A DNA stretch of 11,262 nt from JADHUC01 sp964617665 (lineage in GTDB: Bacteria > Planctomycetota > Planctomycetia > Pirellulales > Pirellulaceae): positions 1-11,262 of the forward strand of contig CAZUAH010000456.1 in NCBI GenBank assembly GCA_964617665.1, in the 5' to 3' direction. The notes beneath the pieces are model-generated. The model saw only the letters and a list, made by a program, of their open reading frames with translations, had not been told where the DNA came from and did no database searches. Below, piece by piece: positions 4,062 to 11,262 of this stretch. The stretch's first letter is position 1. Each line of letters starts with the position of its first letter. The position numbers and the translations under genes were made by a program.

Positions 4062-7000
4062 ATGAACGCTAACGAGCGCGGTATACGGCTTTACCATCAA
4101 GGTGAATTCGATAAGGCCATAGCTGAATATAGTGAGGCTATCAAGGCCGATCCCGGCTATGCGGGGGCGTACAGCAATCGCGGCTTGGCTTGGAGCAGAA
4201 AGAATGAGTACGAGAAGGCTTTCGCCGACTACGATACTGCTATCATACTCGACCCTCGAGATGCGATCGCACACTACAATCGAGGCCTTGCATGGGAAGC
4301 GATGGGCCAGTGGAAAAAAGCGATCGCCGACTACAGCAAGGCAATAGAAATCGATCCACACTACACGGATGCCTACAACAATCGCGGCAATGCTTGGGAC
4401 GCGTTAGGCGAACACGACAAGGCTATCGTGGACTTCAGCGAAGTGATTTGTATCAATCCGCGTCATGCGCAGGCGTACTATAATCGTGGCGTATCTTGGG
4501 GCGCCAAAGGCGATTACGACAAGGCGATCCGCGACTATAGCCGGGCAATTGCCATCGTTCCTGAAGATGCAAAACTCTATGGCAACCGGGGTATCGCATG
4601 GTCCGCGTTGGGTGAGCACGACAAAGCGATCTCCGACTACGATGAAGCGATACGGATCGATCCAGAATATGCGAGGGCATATTACAATCGCGGCAATGTC
4701 TCATTCCGAACGGGCGATCACAACCGAGCAATTGCCGACTACAACGAGGCCATTCGAGTCGATCCAAGATACGCTATGGCCTACTTCAATCGAGCTGAAA
4801 CATGGAGTGAAAAGGGCGACACCGAGCAAGCCATGGCCGATTTCACCCAGGCAATTCAAATCGATCCGAGGTTTGAGACGGCCTACCTACGTCGTGGCTT
4901 GATATGGAGCCAACAGGGTGAACGTGAGAAAGCCATAGCCGACTACAGTGAGGTGATTGCGCTCAATCCAAACCGCCCGGAGGTCTACGGCGCTCGCGGT
5001 TGCCTATGGAGCGATGTGGGCGATCAGGAACGGGCGATTGCTGACTTTGACGAAGCGATCAGGCTTGATCCAGAACGGGCTCTTGCATGGCGTGAGCGTG
5101 GTCGCGTGTGGCTCCTTAGTGGTGACAACGAAAGAGCCCTTGATGACTTGGCAACGGCGGTGAACCTCGCCCCAGAAGATCCTTTAACCTACATCGACCG
5201 TGGAAGTGCATGGATTCGGAAGCATGAATTCGCCAAAGCCGTCGAGGACCTCACTGCAGCCATCACGCTCAGTCCGAAATCCGCAACGGCCTACGCTCTC
5301 CGCGCGGCGGCTCGCCACGAAGTGGGGGAACATGACAAGGCCATCGAGGATTGTACAGAGGCTGCCAAGCTTGACCCAAACAACGCCGAAACTTATGCCC
5401 TCCGCGCCAACGCTTGGTGTGCCAAAGGTGACTATGAAAAGGCGATCGAGGATTATACACAGAGCATCGCGATTGACCCAGAGAATCCGTCAGTCCATGC
5501 GCACCGAGGACTCGCATGGAATTTTCTCGGTAATGGCGACAAGGCTAATGCCGGATTTAGAGAGGCAAAGCGACTTGACCCAGACTTCCAGGGGCTGCAC
5601 TTGACCCGTGATGACAAAGAGTCCGAGCAGCCTCGCGTCAGGGTATGCGATGAAGCGACTGCCCGCGCCACTCTATGTCGCAACCGTGGTCTTGACTTAT
5701 TTAAGGAGCATAAATTCGACGAGGCTATCGCTGCATTTACGGAGGCCGTCAAGCTCAATCCAACTGATAATGTGGCTCTGGCCTTCCGTGGTGGCGCATG
5801 GTTCCAGAAGGGAGAACTCGCTGACGCTATTGCAGATTGCACCGAGGCAATTCGGCTCGATCCAAAATGTGAGATTGCGCATGTCACGCGAGGCGGCGCT
5901 TGGCGGCACAAGGGTGAGCATGCCAAAGCCATAGCCGACTACAGCGAAGCGATCAGACTCACCCCAAACCGTCCTGAGGTCTATTTGGGCCGCGGCCGCG
6001 CATGGTCCAATGCCGCCGATCAGGACCAAGCGATCGCTGATTTTTCCGAAGCCATTCGACTCGATCCCGAGTGCGCGGAAGCCTACTTCGACCGAGCCTG
6101 TGCCGGGAACGAAAGTGGTGATAGCGACGCAGCCATTGGCGACTACAATTCGGCAATCAAGATCAAATCGGACTACTCAAATGCCTTTTTCAACCGCGGC
6201 TTGATCCATCTTAGCAAGAACAACTTGCCTGCTGCTCTGTCAGACTTCACAGAGGCAATCAGAATCACCCCCGCAGACCCGGAGGCGTACTACAATCGCG
6301 GATGCGTTTACGCGGCGATGAACGACTATGAGCTGGCCGTCGCCGACTTTGACGAGGCCATCAAGCTGAATCCAGAATACGCCCGAGCCTATCTCAGTCG
6401 CGGTAGCATCGGACTTACCACCGGGAACCAAGACAAGGCTATTGCAGATTTCAACCAGGCGATTCGCTATGGCGCGGCAATCTCTCAGGCATACGGAAAC
6501 CGCGCGCAGGCATGGGCCGACAAAGGCGAGTACGACAAGGCGATTGTCGATTTCAGCCAAGCGACTGCGATCGATCCGGGCAATGCGAATTTTCACTACG
6601 CGCTGGGCAGTGCCCAACTCAAAGAAGGCGACTATGAGGCGGCCATTACCAGCTTTGACCAAGCCATTGAGATCGCGCCGGACTTGGCACCAGCGTACCT
6701 GAACCGCGGTGTTGCGTGGGAGAATCTGGGAGATAATGCCAGGGCGATTGTCGATTTCAGCCAAGCGACTGCAATCGATCCGGGCGAAGCGAGCGTTTAC
6801 TACGCGCGGGGCAGTGTCCAACTCCAAGAAGGCGACTATGAGGCGGCCATTGCCAGCTTTGACCAAGCCATTGAGATTGCGCCGGACTTGGCACCGGTGT
6901 ACTTGAACCGCGGTGTTGCCTGGAAGAATCTGGGAAACATTGCCAAGGCAATTGACGACTACGACGAGGGAATCCGCTTGGCCCCAGGAAATGCGAGGGC

Positions 7001-8033
7001 ATACAGCAATAGAGGTCTCGCATGGAGTGACAAGGGGGACCAGAACCGGGCGATCGCTGATTACGACGAGGCTATCAGGCTCGACCCGGACAAAGCGCAT
7101 GCCTACTACAATCGTGGTCTGGCATGGTTTCGCAAGCGTGAATTCGACAAGGCCGTCGATGACTATACGGAGGCGGCTCGCCTCGATCCACAAGATGCGG
7201 ACACTTTCTCCAACCGAGGGGATGCATGGCTGAACAAGCACGAATTCTCCAAGGCGATCGATGACTACTCCGAGGCAATTGGGCTCGAGCCGACACACGT
7301 GCTTGCCCACATCAATCGTGGCGTTGCGTGGTTCCACAAGGGCGACATTGACAAGGCCATCGAAGACTACACAAAGGCTGTGCGGATCGCCCCGGAAAAC
7401 GCCACAGTCTACAACAACCGGGGCCAAGCGTGGTGTGAGAAGGGCGAACATGACAAAGCGATTGCCGATCACAACGAGGCAATTCGTCTGGATCCGGAAT
7501 CCGTCGAGGCGTATACCAAACGCGGCCGGACGTGGTATAGGAAAGGGGATTTCGAAAAGGCAATTGCTGACTACAGTGAAGCTATCCGGCTTACTCCAAG
7601 AGCCAGAATGGCCATTCGTCCACTGGACGGTGATTCTACGCCGGACGATTCGACCGGCCTGGACGATACCGATCCCGGTGAGGTCGTCACGTTCGAAGTG
7701 GGCGCTGCGGAGATTTACCTCAGTCGTGGCAACGCCTGGGTGCAGATAGGCGACTGTGACCGGGCTATCTCCGACTTTGACGAGGTCATCAGGGTTCAGC
7801 CAATGCACGCCAAGGCACACTACAATCGAGGATGCGCACTAGCTCGCAACGGAGAGTACGACAAAGCCATAACTGATTTCAGCGAGGCGATTTGGCTCGA
7901 TTCTAGTGACGCAGACGCCTATTTCAGTCGCGGCTTGGCATGGAAGAAGAAGGGCGAAAGCAAGAAGGCCGCCGCTGACTACGACGAGGCAGTCAGACTC
8001 GACAGGAGGTACGCTGACAGGCCTTATCGATAG
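4062..8033 (+). CDS. Giant all-TPR protein, 37 tetratricopeptide repeats
   Basis: 1323 residues; ATG at 4062 with GGAGA about 7 nt upstream. I count 37 consecutive 34-residue TPRs from residue 1 to the C-terminus, close to the consensus AYYNRGxAWxxKGxxDKAIA followed by DYxEAIRLDPxx. They are uninterrupted except for two insertions: a charged linker at about 510-535 (LTRDDKESEQPRVRVCDEAT) after repeat 15, and an acidic linker at about 1180-1213 (DGDSTPDDSTGLDDTDPGE) after repeat 34. There is no signal peptide, membrane segment, kinase, transferase or other catalytic domain, so it should be a cytoplasmic superhelical scaffold binding peptides or proteins. The N-R-G-x-A-W pattern is the subtype often seen in bacterial and archaeal TPR arrays. 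Repeats 24-25 and 26-27 are a recent duplication, and repeats 9-10 match 18-19. Downstream on the same strand, after 280 bp, is a membrane-LRR gene. The repeat call is certain; partners are unknown. Confidence 0.95.
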   Translation: MNANERGIRLYHQGEFDKAIAEYSEAIKADPGYAGAYSNRGLAWSRKNEYEKAFADYDTAIILDPRDAIAHYNRGLAWEAMGQWKKAIADYSKAIEIDPHYTDAYNNRGNAWDALGEHDKAIVDFSEVICINPRHAQAYYNRGVSWGAKGDYDKAIRDYSRAIAIVPEDAKLYGNRGIAWSALGEHDKAISDYDEAIRIDPEYARAYYNRGNVSFRTGDHNRAIADYNEAIRVDPRYAMAYFNRAETWSEKGDTEQAMADFTQAIQIDPRFETAYLRRGLIWSQQGEREKAIADYSEVIALNPNRPEVYGARGCLWSDVGDQERAIADFDEAIRLDPERALAWRERGRVWLLSGDNERALDDLATAVNLAPEDPLTYIDRGSAWIRKHEFAKAVEDLTAAITLSPKSATAYALRAAARHEVGEHDKAIEDCTEAAKLDPNNAETYALRANAWCAKGDYEKAIEDYTQSIAIDPENPSVHAHRGLAWNFLGNGDKANAGFREAKRLDPDFQGLHLTRDDKESEQPRVRVCDEATARATLCRNRGLDLFKEHKFDEAIAAFTEAVKLNPTDNVALAFRGGAWFQKGELADAIADCTEAIRLDPKCEIAHVTRGGAWRHKGEHAKAIADYSEAIRLTPNRPEVYLGRGRAWSNAADQDQAIADFSEAIRLDPECAEAYFDRACAGNESGDSDAAIGDYNSAIKIKSDYSNAFFNRGLIHLSKNNLPAALSDFTEAIRITPADPEAYYNRGCVYAAMNDYELAVADFDEAIKLNPEYARAYLSRGSIGLTTGNQDKAIADFNQAIRYGAAISQAYGNRAQAWADKGEYDKAIVDFSQATAIDPGNANFHYALGSAQLKEGDYEAAITSFDQAIEIAPDLAPAYLNRGVAWENLGDNARAIVDFSQATAIDPGEASVYYARGSVQLQEGDYEAAIASFDQAIEIAPDLAPVYLNRGVAWKNLGNIAKAIDDYDEGIRLAPGNARAYSNRGLAWSDKGDQNRAIADYDEAIRLDPDKAHAYYNRGLAWFRKREFDKAVDDYTEAARLDPQDADTFSNRGDAWLNKHEFSKAIDDYSEAIGLEPTHVLAHINRGVAWFHKGDIDKAIEDYTKAVRIAPENATVYNNRGQAWCEKGEHDKAIADHNEAIRLDPESVEAYTKRGRTWYRKGDFEKAIADYSEAIRLTPRARMAIRPLDGDSTPDDSTGLDDTDPGEVVTFEVGAAEIYLSRGNAWVQIGDCDRAISDFDEVIRVQPMHAKAHYNRGCALARNGEYDKAITDFSEAIWLDSSDADAYFSRGLAWKKKGESKKAAADYDEAVRLDRRYADRPYR
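6541..6948 (+). repeat. 204-bp tandem duplication inside the TPR gene (two copies of a two-TPR unit)
   Basis: The blocks beginning at 6541 and 6745 both start cgattgtcgatttcagccaa and remain about 90% identical by eye over 204 bp, exactly two 102-bp TPR codon blocks. The shared protein segments include AIVDFSQATAIDPG, EGDYEAAI, SFDQAIEIAPDLAP and YLNRGVAW. Other neighbouring repeats in the gene are much more diverged at DNA level, so this copy event is recent compared with the rest. Confidence 0.85.
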
Positions 8034-8079
8034 GCGCAGCCGGACGGGACAGCCCCGAGGGCGAGCGCTGCAAGACTCC

Positions 8080-8235
8080 ATGTCGGCCTCCAGAGTAGCT
8101 GAAGTAGCAAGAATTCAAACTGGCAGCGACTCTGCATTCCTGCGAATCCAGCTACATGCCAGAAAAGGCTGCTACACACCCGACGGCACGCGAATTGACC
8201 TGAAAAATGGCGCTGTAGTACACTGCACGATGTGA
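8080..8235 (+). CDS. Possible small protein, 51 residues
   Basis: ATG at 8080, TGA at 8233-8235. The sequence begins MSASRVAEVARIQTGSDSAF and ends KGCYTPDGTRIDLKNGAVVH, CTM, a composition that could be a small beta-rich protein. The same frame stays open upstream into the TPR gene, and no Shine-Dalgarno precedes the ATG, so it may be chance or a decayed fragment. It fills most of the 280-bp gap between the TPR and membrane-LRR genes; apart from it I see nothing in that gap, including no clear terminator. Confidence 0.25.
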   Translation: MSASRVAEVARIQTGSDSAFLRIQLHARKGCYTPDGTRIDLKNGAVVHCTM

Positions 8236-8313
8236 GGTATGGCGGAGTCTCGCCTGTTGTTGGCAGGTCGAGCAAGGCCGCGCGAGACCATCTCTCGATA
8301 GACTGGTTCTGCC

Positions 8314-10341
8314 GTGACCGAATCTGAGCCATCGCCGCGTGAGTCGAATCGAATCCCGATCGTTGGCGTTTCTAGCCGGTTTGGGACGGGGCATTTGCTG
8401 GTTGCAGTGGGGCTGTTTGCCCCGCTGTTCGGTTTGCTTAACGCTTTCGAGGTGCCGCCGCTCGGGTACGCGTTTTGCGCTCTCTTCTGTGTGGCGATTC
8501 CTCTAGGGCAAGTCTCTCTGTATCAGGGCCGCAAGCCGCGTCTTGCATCTTGCCTGGTTGGCACGCGGTTACTTCCGCTGCTGGTCGTTGGCGGATTCGT
8601 CCTTGTCGCGGCCCCCGACTTCATCGCGGACTTCCGAAGGGGAGGCACCTTTGACATCTTGGCCTGGGCCGTTCTCTTGCTTCTGTTCATGTTCGTCTTC
8701 ATGGCAGGCTTGGGTTACGCACTAGGCTACTCCATCGGAACGGTCACCGCGGGGGTGTTCCTGGTAGTCGATCGGAAATGGAATGCGGGCAGGCGAGGCG
8801 ATGCTTCGGGCAGTGATGTTGATTCCGAGCAGACAACGACGGCTACCGATTCTGACGTCCCCGCGACCGGGAAGTGGTGGTTGGATTGGATCGCCTGGTC
8901 GCCCATGCAATGGTTCTGGAAACGCCGAAACCGGCCCGTGCGAAACGCGCTGGTATTGACGTTCCTGGCCGCCGTCCCGTTCGCAATCGGCATGCCGATT
9001 GCCGTCAGCGGCGGATTCCTGAAACAGTACCTGATTGGGACTTCAATTGCTTCGCCGTTGATTGGTCTGGTCCTGGCAGGCCTGCTTCTTGTCCACTGGC
9101 GTGTGACGTTGACTTTCTGTGCTCTGGGCATTCCCGGTGTGATATATCCCCTGAGTCAGATCAAGGAACTGTGGGTGCCTAGGTGGATTATTGATACCGT
9201 GGAGATCTCTTTCCCGGCACTGGCGTTCTACTCGGGAGTGGCAATGGGCTTGTTTGCCGCGGGACTATTTGGCTGGGTACGCTGGATGCTGCCCGAGCGT
9301 GCGAAGTCGCACGGCGGCTGGCGGTTGGGCCTGCTTGTCGGAGCGGGGCTGGGCGTTGTATTGGTGTTGTTCGGCGTGGGTGCCAGACACATCGCCGATT
9401 CGCCGCGGGAACGAGTATTACGCCAGATCTATTCAAGGGGTGGCATCGATCAACGCTCGCCGTTTAGCGTCAGCTATATCTATTGCGATTCACAGGATCT
9501 GGCCGACGGCACCCTCAAGAACATTGACGCGATCTGGGAACTCCAAAACCTCGATCTTGGGGACTGCAAGATCAGCAGAGAGGAAATGCAGGCCGTCGGC
9601 CGGCTGGCCAACCTGCAATGCCTGTCGCTTATCGACTGCAGGATTGCCAAAGATTCTTGCCAGGAGTTGCGCTCCCTAGGGAGGCTTGCCCGGTTGAACC
9701 TGTACGGCTCCAACGTATCCGACGGAGATTTGAAGTTTCTCGGCCATCTTCCCGCTCTCACCTTGCTTGATGTCAGTGCAACCGAGATCGACGGCAGCGG
9801 GCTCAGGCACCTCGCTAAGTTGAAGAGTCTAACGCGTCTGGATCTATCTGGTACCAGCATCTCTGACGACGACCTCGAGCACTTGGCAGGTGCCAAGGGA
9901 TTGGTCACCCTAACCTTGAACGGGACGAAGATCACGGGCACGGGCCTGCGACATTTGAGGAATCTCAAGAACCTGACGTACCTGGATCTCAGAGACGTAC
10001 AACTGGACGACGAGGGGCTCGCCCATCTGCCGCCACTTCCCGCGCTGGCATCTCTCTCGCTCTGCGGTACGAAAGTCACCGGCGACGGGTTGCGTCACAT
10101 CAAGAAGCTGCCGACGTTGTACTGGCTCGATCTTTCCGAGTGCGACATCGACGACGCCGACCTGAAGCAGTTGCGAGGCTTCCCTCTCGGACGCTTGGTG
10201 GTGGAACGCACCGGCGTATCCAACCAGGCGAAGAGCGATCTTGAGAGCTTGTGGCAAAGCCAACAGCCGATCGATGTGGGTACTGGCGTATTGGACGCCG
10301 AGTCCCAGGTAGATCAGGAAACCACAACCGACGGCGGCTGA
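8314..10341 (+). CDS. Polytopic membrane protein with C-terminal leucine-rich repeats
   Basis: 675 residues from a GTG at 8314. An in-frame TAG at 8299-8301 and the lack of any Met before about residue 130 leave GTG as the only reasonable start; no Shine-Dalgarno is evident. About nine hydrophobic segments occur at roughly 27-46, 51-70, 86-105, 114-135, 136-152, 211-232, 239-262, 267-284 and 300-322, with another possible one at 336-360. Between the two groups is a Ser/Thr/Asp-rich loop (about 157-186) and a tryptophan-rich stretch KWWLDWIAWSPMQWFWKRR (about 187-205) that should lie at the membrane surface. Residues about 405-625 form nine LRRs of about 24 residues with an LxxLxLxxTxIxDxxLxHLxxL pattern. 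The C-terminal tail is acidic (DAESQVDQETTTDGG). LRRs of this type bind proteins; the membrane part resembles no transporter I recognise. It follows the TPR gene on the same strand and may share a transcript with it. Confidence 0.9.
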   Translation: MTESEPSPRESNRIPIVGVSSRFGTGHLLVAVGLFAPLFGLLNAFEVPPLGYAFCALFCVAIPLGQVSLYQGRKPRLASCLVGTRLLPLLVVGGFVLVAAPDFIADFRRGGTFDILAWAVLLLLFMFVFMAGLGYALGYSIGTVTAGVFLVVDRKWNAGRRGDASGSDVDSEQTTTATDSDVPATGKWWLDWIAWSPMQWFWKRRNRPVRNALVLTFLAAVPFAIGMPIAVSGGFLKQYLIGTSIASPLIGLVLAGLLLVHWRVTLTFCALGIPGVIYPLSQIKELWVPRWIIDTVEISFPALAFYSGVAMGLFAAGLFGWVRWMLPERAKSHGGWRLGLLVGAGLGVVLVLFGVGARHIADSPRERVLRQIYSRGGIDQRSPFSVSYIYCDSQDLADGTLKNIDAIWELQNLDLGDCKISREEMQAVGRLANLQCLSLIDCRIAKDSCQELRSLGRLARLNLYGSNVSDGDLKFLGHLPALTLLDVSATEIDGSGLRHLAKLKSLTRLDLSGTSISDDDLEHLAGAKGLVTLTLNGTKITGTGLRHLRNLKNLTYLDLRDVQLDDEGLAHLPPLPALASLSLCGTKVTGDGLRHIKKLPTLYWLDLSECDIDDADLKQLRGFPLGRLVVERTGVSNQAKSDLESLWQSQQPIDVGTGVLDAESQVDQETTTDGG

Positions 10342-10532
10342 AGCAGGGCGATTTTCGACTTTGCTTCTGATAGGATGTGGTGCAGCGGTTCAGACTTCGC
10401 AACATGTTCGACAGCGAAACAGCGCCAACCGATATGCCAGACATGCCGTTCAGCGAACAAGTCCCTCGGAATGGTCCTGGGACGCGTGAATGGTGATCAA
10501 TGCCCCGGGACTCTTTGTGGAGGTTGTGACTC
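10342..10532. other. Intergenic region before the aminotransferase gene
   Basis: No protein-like frame and no clear intrinsic terminator. A weak 6-bp inverted repeat (gaagca / tgcttc) just after the stop of the LRR gene lacks a U-tract. GGAGG at 10519-10523 serves the next gene. Confidence 0.5.
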
Positions 10533-11262
10533 ATGCAAGGGAAAACTGAATCGGCGAAGACGCGGACTACGCGACGCGCGTTTCTCTCCTCAAGCGGAAC
10601 GGCTGCCGCTGGGATGTGCCTGGCGGGGCCTTCTGTTGCTGGAGCAATGGAAACGTTGGCCATCAACGGCGGGAAGAAGGCCGTTACCGCGCCGGCCAGC
10701 AACACTACTGCTTGGCCTATGTTTGGTGAAGAGGAGATCGAAGCCGTCAACGCCGTAGTGCGCAACTTCGGCTACGGCGAGGTCACGGCCTTTGAAAAGG
10801 ACTGGCAAGAGCACTTCAAGCCCCCGTACTGCAAGTCGCACATGAACGGTACCAGCGCCTTGACCTCGGCCCTGTTCGGCTTGAATCTGCCCGCCGGCAG
10901 CGAGATCCTGGTGCCCAGCATGGACCCTTGGTTCGGCATCCTGCCGATGCGGTTGTTCGGCTTGGTACCCGTCTTTGTCGACAACGATCCGCGTACACTG
11001 AATTTCGACGTGGAAGACGCCAAACGGCGTTTGACGAAGAACACGCGGGCGATCGAGGTGGTACACCTGTTCGGATTGCCCTGCGACATGGAGGCGATCT
11101 GTGACTTCGCCAAGGAGAAAGGCCTGTTGATCCTGGAAGACTGTGCCCATGCCCACAACGCTTCGATCAATGGCAAGTACGTCGGCAACTGGGGGCAGAT
11201 CGGGGCGTTCAGTTGCCAGGGAAGCAAGGTCTTGCCGGCCATGGAAGGCGGCATGGCCAACT
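10533..11262 (+). CDS. Tat-exported DegT/DnrJ/EryC1/StrS family aminotransferase, N-terminal part (runs off the right edge)
   Basis: 243 codons are visible from the ATG at 10533; GGAGG at 10519-10523 is 9 nt upstream. Residues 1-38 are a twin-arginine signal (TRRAFLSSSG at 13-22, then an alanine/glycine-rich hydrophobic stretch ending VAGA). The fold-type I PLP enzyme follows: FGEEEIEAVNAVV (64-76) and FGYGEVTAFEKDW (78-90), the nucleotide-sugar aminotransferase opening; MNGTSAL (104-110), the phosphate-binding loop; EILVPSMDPW (123-132); EDCAHAHNA (202-210), with Asp203 expected to hold the PLP pyridine nitrogen; and SCQGSKVLPAMEGGM with Lys232 as the expected Schiff-base lysine. All key residues up to the edge are present. 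The family usually makes amino sugars in the cytoplasm, so export is unusual; Tat fits because the enzyme would fold with cofactor before export. Substrate unknown. Confidence 0.9.
   Translation, partial: MQGKTESAKTRTTRRAFLSSSGTAAAGMCLAGPSVAGAMETLAINGGKKAVTAPASNTTAWPMFGEEEIEAVNAVVRNFGYGEVTAFEKDWQEHFKPPYCKSHMNGTSALTSALFGLNLPAGSEILVPSMDPWFGILPMRLFGLVPVFVDNDPRTLNFDVEDAKRRLTKNTRAIEVVHLFGLPCDMEAICDFAKEKGLLILEDCAHAHNASINGKYVGNWGQIGAFSCQGSKVLPAMEGGMAN

Noticed and set aside
3993..4361. A 122-codon minus-strand frame over the TPR gene start
   Set aside because: Antisense shadow of the first TPRs, of the same character as the other minus-strand frames over this gene.
6240..7820. A 526-codon open frame on the minus strand
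   Set aside because: It is exactly antisense to the TPR gene; the 102-bp repeat period and codon bias keep this frame free of stops, and its product is a repetitive valine/arginine-rich artefact.
4062..8033. Regular 102-bp periodicity that might suggest a CRISPR or satellite array
   Set aside because: The period equals 34 codons and the repeats diverge at DNA level while keeping the TPR protein consensus; there are no constant repeats with unique spacers.
8034..8313. Search for an intrinsic terminator between the TPR and membrane-LRR genes
   Set aside because: Short GC inverted repeats are present but none is followed by a U-tract, so no terminator is called.
10100..11156. Two minus-strand frames of about 190-220 codons (10100-10765 and 10590-11156) at the right end
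   Set aside because: They are antisense to the LRR and aminotransferase genes, which have clear domain motifs on the plus strand; the minus frames match no family pattern.
1..11262. Possibility that the window encodes a known defence or toxin-antitoxin system
   Set aside because: No nuclease, NTPase, reverse transcriptase, toxin or methylase-restriction pair is recognisable; the ParB-like mini-protein and TPR gene alone do not define such a system.

Overview
The window looks like chromosomal DNA from a planctomycete (phylum-level inference, no marker gene present). Pointers are two secreted PQQ-type beta-propeller proteins, one fused behind a methyltransferase-like domain; a DegT/DnrJ/EryC1/StrS aminotransferase with a twin-arginine signal; a DUF1080-type fragment; a membrane protein carrying leucine-rich repeats; and a very long pure TPR protein. 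Base composition is moderately GC-rich with no compositional break obvious by eye.

Layout. (a) 1-1951, minus strand: a two-gene unit of exported proteins, a 417-residue PQQ-like beta-propeller followed after 91 bp by the N-terminal 191 residues of a methyltransferase/PQQ-propeller fusion that runs off the left edge. Both genes have good Shine-Dalgarno sites, and a sigma-70-like promoter lies just upstream of the first. (b) About 1985-4020: a patchwork of remnants. It holds the tail of a transposase (plus), an intact-looking 98-residue ParB-like gene (minus) whose ribosome-binding site lies inside a 16-bp hairpin ending at its start codon, a terminator-like palindrome, a decayed IS256-family transposase N-terminus, a truncated DUF1080-like secreted protein, and an unassigned C-terminal fragment. 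(c) 4062-8033, plus: a 1323-residue protein made almost only of 37 tetratricopeptide repeats, with a recent 204-bp internal tandem duplication. (d) 8314-10341, plus: a 675-residue protein with about nine membrane helices and nine C-terminal leucine-rich repeats. (e) 10533-11262, plus: the N-terminal 243 residues of a Tat-exported DegT-family aminotransferase, cut by the right edge.

How the genes may work together. The PQQ/methyltransferase pair is probably one transcription unit exporting two propeller proteins. The TPR and membrane-LRR genes are co-oriented 280 bp apart; both are protein-protein interaction scaffolds, one apparently cytoplasmic and one in the membrane, but nothing in the sequence proves a shared function. 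The DegT gene has its own ribosome-binding site after a 191-bp gap. I see no tRNA, rRNA, CRISPR array or recognised defence system. The most unusual items are the start-codon-abutting hairpin of the ParB-like gene, the enzyme-free 37-repeat TPR protein and the membrane-LRR fusion.
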